Source of the DNA: a virus
Reading direction: 5' to 3' (one strand)
Virus record (IMG/VR): IMGVR_UViG_3300010373_000033
Coordinates: 1-33,684 of that record
Length of the DNA stretch: 33,684 nucleotides
Positions 14,621-22,498 of this stretch are shown here, piece by piece. Made by a program: the position numbers and the translations under genes. The notes beneath the pieces were generated by a model. It was given only the letters and a program-made list of their open reading frames with translations, ran no database searches and was not told the DNA's origin. The number at the start of each line of letters is the position of its first letter. The first letter of the stretch is position 1.

Positions 14621-15021
14621 TTGGTGTATTCACCTACAATGGTCATACTATCCAAATCAAAATCAAATGGCTTATCGTTTGGTCGTGACTTTGTTAATTC
14701 TTCATGCCATTTCTTCAATCCATGTTTAGCGATATACATTAGATGATTTACTGTACCATGATATTGAGCACCACTACAACCTTCGTTAACCTTTAGCATT
14801 AGTTCTTTACATTCCTTGAATGATTCAGGTGTATCAATCAATCCAAAGACATTCTCAAAACTTGCAGTACCTTTTAGCAAGTCAGAAGGTTGGTCATACT
14901 TTGCAAGATATTTTATTCCAGTCCATAGCATCTTTTGGCATCCTTCTTCATAACCTCTTGGAAAGCCTGAAATTTCCCAAGTCTTGACAATGTTCTGATT
15001 ACATAATTCCTCTACTGTCAT
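14617..15021 (-). CDS. Unknown 134-residue protein
   Basis: ATG overlaps the upstream stop (ATGA). Mostly helical, with several Cys not in CxxC pairs. Aromatic-rich (FPRGYEEGCQKMLWTGIKY). The largest unknown of this cluster; no motif recognised. Confidence 0.6.
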   Translation of the reverse strand: MTVEELCNQNIVKTWEISGFPRGYEEGCQKMLWTGIKYLAKYDQPSDLLKGTASFENVFGLIDTPESFKECKELMLKVNEGCSGAQYHGTVNHLMYIAKHGLKKWHEELTKSRPNDKPFDFDLDSMTIVGEYTK

Positions 15022-15272
15022 GCTTGTGGCACTCCTAGTTTTACCTTCTTCTTATTAATTAACATTAAAACATATTTGAATAAATCCTCTGGATCTTCGT
15101 TCTGATACTCGCCTGTTAAGATTACAGATTTGTTGTCTGTTTTTCCTTGGTCAGTCCATAGTAGAATATCATAGTAGAATACACCCTTTTCTTTTCTTAG
15201 TTTGCATACCATGCTAGAACCGTAATAGACTTGTCTTATTTTCAGTTCCTTGATTCTGTCTTGTGAATTCAT
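15018..15272 (-). CDS. First gene of the leftward zinc cluster, unknown
   Basis: 84 residues, basic and beta-rich at the N-terminal half (KIRQVYYGSSMVCKL), with a helical end. It is behind a TATA-like box 26 nt upstream, so likely leaderless. No family recognised. Confidence 0.6.
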   Translation of the reverse strand: MNSQDRIKELKIRQVYYGSSMVCKLRKEKGVFYYDILLWTDQGKTDNKSVILTGEYQNEDPEDLFKYVLMLINKKKVKLGVPQA

Positions 15273-15294
15273 ACTAATTAAATAAGTTTAAAAG

Positions 15295-15302
15295 AATTTA
15301 AA
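15295..15302 (-). promoter_or_regulatory. TATA-like box for the leftward zinc cluster
   Basis: TTTAAATT on the minus strand is centred 26 nt upstream of the ATG at 15272. A second TTTAAA lies at 15287-15292. Fits a leaderless archaeal promoter. Confidence 0.5.
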
Positions 15303-15349
15303 TGTATTGATTCGGTAATTTGTGTTAATTTCCGTAAAGTAGATGACTC

Positions 15350-15357
15350 TAAATATC
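15350..15357 (+). promoter_or_regulatory. TATA-like box for the start of the late unit
   Basis: TAAATATC is about 31 nt upstream of the TTG at 15385. It is divergent from the box at 15295. Confidence 0.4.
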
Positions 15358-15384
15358 ACAATTCCCTCATGAAACACGGCTCTC

Positions 15385-16158
15385 TTGCAGGAATCAAGTC
15401 TAATCGATATCAACCAACTACTAAAAGAAGAAGTTTCTCAAGCAAACATGTTCATCAAACGGGCACGGGAAGTATTGGAACCTATCTATTTATCCGCAGC
15501 TAGAAAACTCGTATCCTCCGGTGTAGTGGAATCAGAACAAGACGCATGTGCAAGACTGACAAAGATATTCGGTCCCGACCACGAAAGAAATATCCAAAGA
15601 TGGCTACCTGAACAATACAAGAGATCTTACGTAAAAGACGAATCCAAGGAAGTCCCACGAAACATCCAAGAAGAATCCTTGAAACTTATGCGGGATGTAT
15701 TATCTGACATGCTCGAAGCAATATCCACCATTTACAGAAAGGTAAGAGAAGAACCGCAAGGGACAGAAAAATACAACGGACTGATTCAAATCCTTACAGA
15801 ACAATTCCGCAGTTTGTCGGATATGGAAAAATACGTCACCGAACTCAAAAACATGTCTGTCGAACTTGCATACATGAAAGAATTACAGGACGAGAGGCAA
15901 AAAATAGGTGCATATGAAAAGATGATGCTCAAAGTACAATTATTATTCTTTAACAAAGACCATGTTGCAAAAACTATACAATTTAGTTCAAAATGGATTA
16001 AGAACGGGGTAGAAAAAGACGAGGAATTACAAAAAGCACTAGATACAATACGCAAATGTCCTCAATGCTGTTTCGATATCGCCGACTGGTTCAACAAGGC
16101 AAAGATACGACATGATAAAGGATTGCCGATTCCTGAACCGCCAATCATAAAAAGTTAA
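15385..16158 (+). CDS. Helical protein upstream of terminase, candidate small terminase
   Basis: 257 residues from TTG 15385; a stop is in frame five codons upstream, so no earlier start exists. It is almost all helix, with a possible HTH at about residues 45-75 (SEQDACARLTKIFG), a coiled middle, and CPQCC near 230. It is the first gene of the late unit, one small gene before TerL, where TerS normally lies. The role is inferred from position. Confidence 0.5.
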   Translation: MQESSLIDINQLLKEEVSQANMFIKRAREVLEPIYLSAARKLVSSGVVESEQDACARLTKIFGPDHERNIQRWLPEQYKRSYVKDESKEVPRNIQEESLKLMRDVLSDMLEAISTIYRKVREEPQGTEKYNGLIQILTEQFRSLSDMEKYVTELKNMSVELAYMKELQDERQKIGAYEKMMLKVQLLFFNKDHVAKTIQFSSKWIKNGVEKDEELQKALDTIRKCPQCCFDIADWFNKAKIRHDKGLPIPEPPIIKS

Positions 16159-16189
16159 TAGGCACGTAACCGAACAGAAATCACGACTT

Positions 16190-16429
16190 ATGGCTAAAAC
16201 TGCATGGCATGATCCAGATGTTCACGGCAGATTACTAAACGCATTAATCAAAAGGGCTAACAAGGAATTTTACAAGGCATTGGATGAAAAGAACGTCGAA
16301 CTTGCACAATCATGGCTAGACAGAATCATCAAATCCGAGCATGGTATACGTTCCTACATTGAGATAGTCACAGGTGTCAAAGAGCTAATCCGAGAAGGAA
16401 AGAAACTTGAAGCCGACATCACTAGATGA
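16190..16429 (+). CDS. Small helical protein before TerL
   Basis: 79 residues, all helix and mixed charge, overlapping the TerL start by 23 bases. It could be the small terminase or a packaging accessory. No motif recognised. Confidence 0.6.
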   Translation: MAKTAWHDPDVHGRLLNALIKRANKEFYKALDEKNVELAQSWLDRIIKSEHGIRSYIEIVTGVKELIREGKKLEADITR

Positions 16430-17780
16430 TCTGGAAGTCTTAAGGCAGAAAATCACTAGGGCAAAACAGGAAACAATACAAAAATCATTGCCATTCTGGT
16501 GCGGAGATTACCAAGGCTCGGAATTTTGCTGTTACAACCACCGGATAGGATTGCCAAAAAAAGACGGCACAGAGCATCCAATCTATGCTTACGAGGAAGA
16601 ATTATTCGAGGATATCGAGCAATACAACTATCTTGCAATCGTAAAGGCGACTGGTTTAGGAATCACAGAATTTTTCCTAAGATATGCAGAATGGAAGGCG
16701 TTATTCCACTACAAGAACGCACATATTGTAATCTTCACAGGCCCGAATCTCAACCTTGCAAAGATGCAGATACGAAGAATCCAAGACCATTTGAGAGGCA
16801 AATACAACTATTCGGGGACAGATTACAGGCTAGAAATCAATACAAACGTCATAGAGGCTTTCCCATCCATGAACATAGACGCTGCAAGATCCTTACCCAA
16901 TCCCAAATTCATTATGATAGACGAGGCAGCATTTTTCAAGATGGTAAATGACGAGGAAATACGGGCAATCGCTGAAAGGTACGAACTCAAATCCCAGTCC
17001 AAGGTCGTTATATATTCTACACCTGGATTGCCGTCTGGTATGTTTTATGATCTAATCAAAGAAGAACCTACCAAATATGCCAAAAGATATCTTGACTACC
17101 GAAGAGGATTACAACCACATAAATGCAATCTTGGATTAACTATCTATGATCCTACCAAACTGGATGAGGCAAAGAAATCACCAAGTTTTGAACGTGAATA
17201 CAACCTACAATGGGGTTACGGCACGGGTAACATCTTTCCATATCAATTACTAGACAAGTGTGTCGAGGAATACGACCTTGCACCACAATCAGACGACAGG
17301 GTATTATTCTATGATCCGGCATTTGGCAGTTCAATGTTTGGCATTTTAGGAATGGAAAAGCGTAGTGACGGGTTACTGTATATCTTGGATGCAGAGGAAT
17401 TTGAGAGGTCTAGTTTTCCCGCAATGCTGGAACGGTTAAAATTCCTTACAGAGTCCAAATATCATAGAGTCCTAGGGGATAACTCACGACCTGAGATAGT
17501 CAAGGAACTACAAGACAACGGAATAGATGCAACGGGTGTAATCTTCTCAAAGGAACTTACAGAGATGACCATCACATCAAGCCAAAAGGTAAAGGAATTA
17601 CAGGTTAGAATCCACCCGATATTCAAGGATCTGTTATTACAATTGCGTTCAGTGGAATACAACGACAAGGGACACCCCGACAAGAAGAAGATATCATTTG
17701 ACTTGGGAGATCCTTTCATGATGGGATGTAAGCACTTTGCGACTTCCTTTTATGGTGGCATACTGAGGGATAATTGGTAA
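16407..17780 (+). CDS. terL: Large terminase (DNA packaging ATPase/nuclease)
   Basis: 457 residues from TTG 16407. The ATPase domain has a degenerate Walker A (KATGLGITE), a Walker B with catalytic Glu (FIMIDEAAF), and a coupling motif (YSTPG). The nuclease domain has acidic strands LFYDPAF (Asp) and LGDNS (Asp) and a late FDLGDPF. It cuts and pumps viral DNA into the procapsid through the portal. The family is clear; the unusual P-loop with GLGIT in place of the usual GKS/T is noted. The next gene starts on its stop codon. Confidence 0.92.
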   Translation: MKPTSLDDLEVLRQKITRAKQETIQKSLPFWCGDYQGSEFCCYNHRIGLPKKDGTEHPIYAYEEELFEDIEQYNYLAIVKATGLGITEFFLRYAEWKALFHYKNAHIVIFTGPNLNLAKMQIRRIQDHLRGKYNYSGTDYRLEINTNVIEAFPSMNIDAARSLPNPKFIMIDEAAFFKMVNDEEIRAIAERYELKSQSKVVIYSTPGLPSGMFYDLIKEEPTKYAKRYLDYRRGLQPHKCNLGLTIYDPTKLDEAKKSPSFEREYNLQWGYGTGNIFPYQLLDKCVEEYDLAPQSDDRVLFYDPAFGSSMFGILGMEKRSDGLLYILDAEEFERSSFPAMLERLKFLTESKYHRVLGDNSRPEIVKELQDNGIDATGVIFSKELTEMTITSSQKVKELQVRIHPIFKDLLLQLRSVEYNDKGHPDKKKISFDLGDPFMMGCKHFATSFYGGILRDNW

Positions 17781-17980
17781 TGTCACAAAACATCCACCAA
17801 CCAACCAATACTGAATTAATCACTACGCCAACAGGCGAACCATCAAGAAACCAGATTACATTCAAGATTACGATACAGAGAGGCAGAATAACACAGCGGG
17901 AAATCAACATATTCTCTAAGAAACTCGAAGAAGCCGCTACAATGTTTCAAGGCGGCAATGTAAAGTATGAGGTAGAATAA
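17780..17980 (+). CDS. 66-residue unknown after TerL
   Basis: ATG at 17780 overlaps the TerL stop (TAATG); a TTG at 17774 is less likely. N-terminus is Thr/Asn/Gln-rich and disordered, then a beta-alpha part (ITFKITIQRGRITQREI). No Cys. Unknown. Confidence 0.6.
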   Translation: MSQNIHQPTNTELITTPTGEPSRNQITFKITIQRGRITQREINIFSKKLEEAATMFQGGNVKYEVE

Positions 17981-18196
17981 TTGGGCTGTAATGGCATATG
18001 TCCACGATACAAGGCTAAGAAGCCATTACAAGGATCATACTATACCTTTTCAAAGCGATGCCAAGAGTGTGGTATCTTTGTCTTATGGGAAGGCCTGAAA
18101 TGTCCATGCTGCGGGCAGAAACTACGCACAAAACCAAGAAACAATGAATACCGTGAAAAACTACGAAAAGAACAGGGGATAGACATCAGATGCTAG
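17981..18196 (+). CDS. Stand-alone thaumarchaeal-type zinc module
   Basis: 71 residues from TTG, directly after the previous stop. It carries C-x3-C, then KRCQEC, CPCCG and KPRN, the same module as residues 1-63 of the ParB-like protein at 7026. The Cys arrangement fits two zincs. Probably nucleic-acid-binding. Confidence 0.7.
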   Translation: MGCNGICPRYKAKKPLQGSYYTFSKRCQECGIFVLWEGLKCPCCGQKLRTKPRNNEYREKLRKEQGIDIRC

Positions 18197-18864
18197 CAGT
18201 AGGGTATAATTTCTATGAGAAATCCCTTGCTACCGTACAGCGTGGCATCGAATCTGTTAAATCCCATGTTGACTATATCTTTGCTATCGATGGCAGATAC
18301 ACGGATGAATACGGGGTACCATTATTTCCAGACTCTGAACCTCTATCTCATGAAATTGTACGCAACTATCTCCAAAACATCCCAAACGTTATTCTGGTTG
18401 ATCTTCCCGCTACTGAGATCCAAAAACGACAGCGATACCTTGACATGTGCAAACAATACGACTGTGAATATCTCATTATCCTCGACGGGGACGAATTCGT
18501 TTTACCTGAGTCCGACTGGCAATCATTCAAACATAACTTGGAACAATGTAAACCAGATACCAACATCTACGGGATAAAGTACGAGTATTCATATCCACAA
18601 CACCATGACGCTACAAACTATCCTAGATTATGGTTCAGACCGTGGGAGATGGAGTATTTTCATGCCCATTGCTTATTCAAGAATAAAATCACGGGCAGAG
18701 TGCAGAAATCAAGTTCAGGTGTACCATGTATCGAAGGCATCAGGATGGCAGGTGATGACACACTACGAAACAGGGAATACCAATTGCAGTCTTTTGAATA
18801 CCAGACTTGGCTTATCGAACACGAGCAAGAAATCAGGGAAGAATATCGAGAGAAAGAATATTAA
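18190..18864 (+). CDS. Glycosyltransferase-like (GT-A) protein I
   Basis: 224 residues, ATG overlapping the zinc-module gene's end. It begins with a strand-helix and has an IFAIDGRY stretch, then LIILDGDEF, the DxD motif used by GT-A transferases to hold the metal and sugar nucleotide. The C-terminal part holds several Tyr/His/Trp typical of the acceptor side. It is shorter than most GT2 enzymes. Donor and acceptor are unknown; two more such genes follow. Confidence 0.7.
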   Translation: MLAVGYNFYEKSLATVQRGIESVKSHVDYIFAIDGRYTDEYGVPLFPDSEPLSHEIVRNYLQNIPNVILVDLPATEIQKRQRYLDMCKQYDCEYLIILDGDEFVLPESDWQSFKHNLEQCKPDTNIYGIKYEYSYPQHHDATNYPRLWFRPWEMEYFHAHCLFKNKITGRVQKSSSGVPCIEGIRMAGDDTLRNREYQLQSFEYQTWLIEHEQEIREEYREKEY

Positions 18865-18889
18865 GAACCGTCGTTTAAATGAATTTAAA

Positions 18890-18967
18890 ATGAGTGAAAT
18901 ACACAAGAAAAGAAAATCACCCGTTATCGAAGAAAGAAAACTAATCCAAACGGACTTGTTGCAATAA
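18890..18967 (+). CDS. 25-residue basic peptide
   Basis: ATG 18890 to TAA 18967, overlapping the next ATG (TAATG). Lys/Arg-rich, no Cys. Supported only by the junction and by the following chain of small genes; weak. Confidence 0.35.
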   Translation: MSEIHKKRKSPVIEERKLIQTDLLQ

Positions 18968-19053
18968 TGCTCGAATGTCTTATCTGTCACAAACTGGAAC
19001 AGTTACCCGAAGATATGCAAGATCATTTGTTGATTCACGAGGATAGTTCCTGA
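18967..19053 (+). CDS. 28-residue single C2H2 zinc finger
   Basis: Starts on the previous stop and ends on the next ATG (TGATG). CLIC, then 12 residues, then HLLIH is the spacing of a classical C2H2 finger; there is almost nothing else in the protein. Confidence 0.6.
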   Translation: MLECLICHKLEQLPEDMQDHLLIHEDSS

Positions 19054-19280
19054 TGCCGCCTTCGATCAATTCTGCCAAATGTGACAAATGTGAAAGGTCA
19101 TTTCATCCTGACGATATTGAGAATCACAAGGCATTACACGAAAAGGAAGGCGACATTTGTATCGTCTGCGGTCTTGGTATGATGATTACTTCCGAAGATG
19201 AAATCCATATCACCTGTGACTATTGCAGTACAACGTGGACGAAGCAGGGTCATGAAAAGCCATTGAGTGAGAGAATATGA
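19053..19280 (+). CDS. 75-residue C2H2 finger plus zinc ribbon
   Basis: CDKC ... HKALH (about residues 10-29) is a C2H2 finger, followed by CIVC and CDYC as a zinc ribbon. The stop overlaps the next ATG. Two-zinc protein, probably nucleic-acid-binding. Confidence 0.65.
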   Translation: MPPSINSAKCDKCERSFHPDDIENHKALHEKEGDICIVCGLGMMITSEDEIHITCDYCSTTWTKQGHEKPLSERI

Positions 19281-19480
19281 AAAGTCTCGGTAAATTATGT
19301 CTTGTAAAATACAAGTTAAAATGTTATGATTGTGATATCATCTATGTTACACCAGAGAGAAAGGAATTACAATATGAAAAAGGTCTAACAGTAACAGCCA
19401 AGTGTCAAGAGTGCGGAAAGAAGATTTTTAGTAAACGAATAGTTGGTCCAATTATTGACCTAGGATTAATTTCTATATGA
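19277..19480 (+). CDS. 67-residue zinc-ribbon protein
   Basis: CYDC and CQEC, about 27 apart, within a basic beta-rich chain. ATG and stop both sit in 4-base overlaps with neighbours. Confidence 0.65.
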   Translation: MKSLGKLCLVKYKLKCYDCDIIYVTPERKELQYEKGLTVTAKCQECGKKIFSKRIVGPIIDLGLISI

Positions 19481-19569
19481 AAGCCTTGGACTTTATCAAA
19501 TTACATTTTGACGTAGACGAAGCAGATGCCGAGTTTGATAAGGCATTGATGGAGTTTTTGACACCTTGA
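19477..19569 (+). CDS. 30-residue acidic microprotein
   Basis: ATG overlaps the upstream stop (ATGA), and the end forms the TTGA start of the next. Short amphipathic acidic helix. Unknown. Confidence 0.5.
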   Translation: MKALDFIKLHFDVDEADAEFDKALMEFLTP

Positions 19570-19697
19570 ACTGCCAATGCTCAGACGAACCATTGTTTTG
19601 TAGGCTATGTCATTACGGTGATATCCATATTTCCTTCACAACAGAATCAGATATAGTAAAGCATTTCAAGGATATCCACGGAGTATTGAGATCATGA
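19566..19697 (+). CDS. 43-residue zinc finger
   Basis: TTG at 19566 in a TTGA overlap; stop overlaps the next ATG. CQC, then CRLC and HFKDIH give a C2H2-like finger with an extra Cys pair. Confidence 0.6.
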   Translation: MNCQCSDEPLFCRLCHYGDIHISFTTESDIVKHFKDIHGVLRS

Positions 19698-19891
19698 GTT
19701 TATCCAAACAGCATAAAATCAAACGAAAACTGGTATTGCTTCATATAGAAGATGGAACAATGGTCGAGTGTCAGAATCTTGCAGCACACCTAAAAACTCT
19801 ATACCCAAGTACCATATTCATGATTACCCACAAGAAGATGGATTCAATTTCAAGAGCTGAACTAAAACAGATGGTGAAGATGTTAGAATGA
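19694..19891 (+). CDS. 65-residue basic unknown
   Basis: Basic N-terminus (KQHKIKRKL), then alpha/beta. One Cys. Both ends in 4-base overlaps. Unknown. Confidence 0.55.
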   Translation: MSLSKQHKIKRKLVLLHIEDGTMVECQNLAAHLKTLYPSTIFMITHKKMDSISRAELKQMVKMLE

Positions 19892-20739
19892 TGTCAGCAA
19901 GCGAACACGATGATCTAGTGGAAAAATATCCACTATTCACACCCGAAGAAATAGCAGCAGCAAGAAAAATGTTTGACGATTCAAGCGACAGACAAATCAA
20001 GAAACAACCGCTAGTATCGGTAATAATCCCCGTCTATAACTGCCACAAATACGTCGCACTTGCAATAGAATCGGTACGCATGCAATCTTGGAAGTCATTG
20101 GAACTTATCATAGTAGACGATGGAAGCGATGACGGAACTACGGAATTATTGCAGAAAATCATAGATCCTAGAGTGCCAGAAGTACAGGTAATTTACCAAC
20201 TTCAAAACAAGGGTACGGCATCAGCACTAAACGAGGGAATCAAGCACGCACGAGGCGAATGGATAAGATGGCTTTCAGCAGACGACATGATGTATCCAAA
20301 CAGCGTACAAGATATGATGATATTTGGTGTAGAGGATAACGCCAAACAGTCCAAAAACGCTATATTTTACAGCGACTATGATATCATTGATGAACGTGGC
20401 AGTCTTATCGGCGACTTTATCGAGCCAGATCGCAACCTATCCGACCATGAAACAAAAACAAAGGAGTTATTCAATCATTTCTACGGCAACGGATCAACCA
20501 GCTTAATACACAAAAACGTATTCAAGAAATGCGGATTATTCGATGAATCGCTGAAACATTCCGAGGATTATGAGTTTTGGTTGAGGGCAACAGCATTGTT
20601 CAACGTTGAAATGATACGGGTACCGACGAAAACCATCAAGTACCGCAGATGGTCAGGCCAGATGACAAACAAAGTAGGCGGAAGTCTGGACGAACAGATT
20701 AAAAAGTCTATTAAAGATAAAATGAGTCAACTAGCCTGA
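19888..20739 (+). CDS. Family 2 glycosyltransferase
   Basis: 283 residues. Clear GT2 hallmarks: VSVIIPVYNC start of the Rossmann-like domain at about residue 45, LIIVDDGSDDGT, GEWIRWLSADDM with the DxD-type metal site, and EDYEFWLRA for the acceptor base region. It transfers a sugar from a nucleotide donor. The N-terminal 40 residues are helical. Its place in the late unit suggests glycosylation of virion or envelope proteins; no polymerase or flippase is nearby. ATG overlaps the upstream stop. Confidence 0.92.
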   Translation: MMSASEHDDLVEKYPLFTPEEIAAARKMFDDSSDRQIKKQPLVSVIIPVYNCHKYVALAIESVRMQSWKSLELIIVDDGSDDGTTELLQKIIDPRVPEVQVIYQLQNKGTASALNEGIKHARGEWIRWLSADDMMYPNSVQDMMIFGVEDNAKQSKNAIFYSDYDIIDERGSLIGDFIEPDRNLSDHETKTKELFNHFYGNGSTSLIHKNVFKKCGLFDESLKHSEDYEFWLRATALFNVEMIRVPTKTIKYRRWSGQMTNKVGGSLDEQIKKSIKDKMSQLA

Positions 20740-21230
20740 TGGATGCTTCACAATCTGGCTTATCCTCTGGTTCTTTAGGCGGACCAACTACAACAAACTC
20801 TGGCAATCCGACGTATTCAGATGCATCAGCAGGCCCACAGACAAGCAAAGTTCCAAATGCAAAACCTACCGAAATGCCATTGAAGAAAAAGAAAAAGATG
20901 GGAATGGAGATGTTACCATTCCAGCCAGGAGATCCAGAAATAGATTACGTCGATTCACCAATATCAAAACAATGCGGAACCTGTGAATATTTCAAATATC
21001 CGTCAATCTGTACTCTACCGCTATCAATCCCAGTCGAACCGATAACAGGATGCTGCAATCAATGGGAACCAAAAGATAATTCAATTAACGAGGCACGAAC
21101 CACATTACCCAAGATGAAATATTGTGCGGGATGCAACAAGGGACACGAGGACAAGGTAACGGTATGCGACAAGTGTAGTTCTACCGAATTCACACCAAAT
21201 CCAACAAGCAAATATACCATATCTGGCTAG
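20739..21230 (+). CDS. Cys-rich virion-linked protein (HiPIP-like Cys pattern)
   Basis: 163 residues starting on the upstream stop (TGATG). The first 60 residues are Ser/Gly/Pro/Lys-rich. Then CGTCEYF ... C ... GCCNQWEP, the Cys pattern of small phage proteins likened to high-potential iron-sulphur proteins. A second site CAGC ... CDKC follows. It may bind Fe-S or zinc. Function unknown. Confidence 0.6.
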   Translation: MDASQSGLSSGSLGGPTTTNSGNPTYSDASAGPQTSKVPNAKPTEMPLKKKKKMGMEMLPFQPGDPEIDYVDSPISKQCGTCEYFKYPSICTLPLSIPVEPITGCCNQWEPKDNSINEARTTLPKMKYCAGCNKGHEDKVTVCDKCSSTEFTPNPTSKYTISG

Positions 21231-21237
21231 TGGAAAC

Positions 21238-22038
21238 GTGACGGTCAATCTTTTATTAGCTGTTCCAAGCCCAAGGGATATCCCGCAGGTTTTAGACGAA
21301 CATCCTCTTTTACCATGCGATATCTTTGTGGTAAAATACAAACCAGAATGGCAGGCATACTATGATATCCGAGAGTTTTTTCTAGGACACAAGGAATACA
21401 CACATCTTGCCATTGCCTGCGATGATATTGTCGTAAAACCAAACCACATACGGAGATTGGTAAAAGATCTAGAACTGTTTGATTATGATATTCTATCGGG
21501 CATGATGAACATAGAACAGGACGATTTTGAATGGGTAAACATCACACCCACAAGCAATATACCAAATCCAAGACATGAAGAAAGACATTATCAATGGTAC
21601 AAAAAATCAGAGTTGGTCGGCAAGGGTATAATCGAGTGTGGTTTCTCTGGATTTCCTCTGATGGTACTACGCAGAAATGTAGTGTCAGAGATTCCCTTTG
21701 ATGCAGACGGTTCCGCCAATGGTACGGATAACACTTGCGGTGGTTCCTTGGATGTAATGTTCTGCAAGGCAGCACACGAGAAAGGCTACAATATAATGGT
21801 CGATACAGATGTTGTCCTATTGCACCTAAGACGGGAAGGCAAGTCCCTAGTAGGCGGTGCAGTTCCTGATTGGTATTTCAGACCAAAAGGCAGCCCAGAT
21901 GTCAGAAAGGATTTTGTCAGAAACAAGCAACTATTACGAAAAGAACTAGATGCATTTATAGCATCAGGTGGATTGCATCAGGAACAACCAAACAGATTAC
22001 TTATTGCCATGGCAAATATCTTTTTAGAGTCAAATTGA
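21238..22038 (+). CDS. Glycosyltransferase-like (GT-A) protein III
   Basis: 266 residues from GTG. IACDDIVVKP near residue 60 is a GT-A DxD-like motif, and CKAAHEKGYNIMVDTDVVLLH in the C-terminal half is the usual end of a GT2-like fold. GFSGFPLMVLRR lies between, as in acceptor loops. Third putative sugar transferase of the unit, probably for another linkage. Confidence 0.7.
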   Translation: MTVNLLLAVPSPRDIPQVLDEHPLLPCDIFVVKYKPEWQAYYDIREFFLGHKEYTHLAIACDDIVVKPNHIRRLVKDLELFDYDILSGMMNIEQDDFEWVNITPTSNIPNPRHEERHYQWYKKSELVGKGIIECGFSGFPLMVLRRNVVSEIPFDADGSANGTDNTCGGSLDVMFCKAAHEKGYNIMVDTDVVLLHLRREGKSLVGGAVPDWYFRPKGSPDVRKDFVRNKQLLRKELDAFIASGGLHQEQPNRLLIAMANIFLESN

Positions 22039-22049
22039 CTTGAGATAGC

Positions 22050-22394
22050 ATGGCGTTACGTCTGCTACTAAACACATACGATGTTCCACAATATGATTAC
22101 GGCAGAAACTTTACCTTCAAGATCTATGACGAAACACAGACGGCTTTTGACGCTACTGCATACACTTCGGCAGTTTTCAAGACTTTTGACGTAAATGGAA
22201 ACCAGATGATTCCAGATATCCCAGTCACTTGGACAAGCCAAAGCACAGGAGTCGGAACAGTGGCATATACCATATCCAACAGGCCCGCACAATCCGTATT
22301 CTACTACGTATGTATCCAGATGTGGAATAGTACCACTCAGGTATCTACTGCAAGGCTAAGAATTTTTATAGACGGTCAACCAAGTACAAACTGA
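22050..22394 (+). CDS. BppU-like Ig-fold virion protein A
   Basis: 114 residues, beta-rich, with the N-terminal pattern of phage baseplate-upper (BppU-like) proteins: FTFKIYDE, a VNGN turn, and a terminal TARLRIFIDG. A similar 105-residue gene lies at 30869. Probably virion surface or adaptor. Upstream gene ends 11 bases before. Confidence 0.55.
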   Translation: MALRLLLNTYDVPQYDYGRNFTFKIYDETQTAFDATAYTSAVFKTFDVNGNQMIPDIPVTWTSQSTGVGTVAYTISNRPAQSVFYYVCIQMWNSTTQVSTARLRIFIDGQPSTN

Positions 22395-22471
22395 CAGTAT
22401 CCACCTGTGCAATTGTTGCTTCGGCACTCGATGATTTAGCCAGACCTTTATGAGAGTGCATAATTAGTCCA

Positions 22472-22497
22472 TTTTAACCTCGAAACAAATTAGTTCC
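22472..22497 (+). promoter_or_regulatory. Late promoter of the portal gene with ACAAATTAGTTCC
   Basis: TTTTAA at 22472-22477 is centred 25 nt from the ATG, and ACAAATTAGTTCC at 22485-22497 ends one base before it. The same 13-mer precedes the capsid gene. The preceding 75 bases hold no gene. Confidence 0.55.
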
Positions 22498-22498
22498 T

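Noticed and set aside
15369-15503. 44-codon ATG frame just before and within the first late gene
   Set aside because: Different frame from a longer, well-packed gene; composition is non-coding-like.
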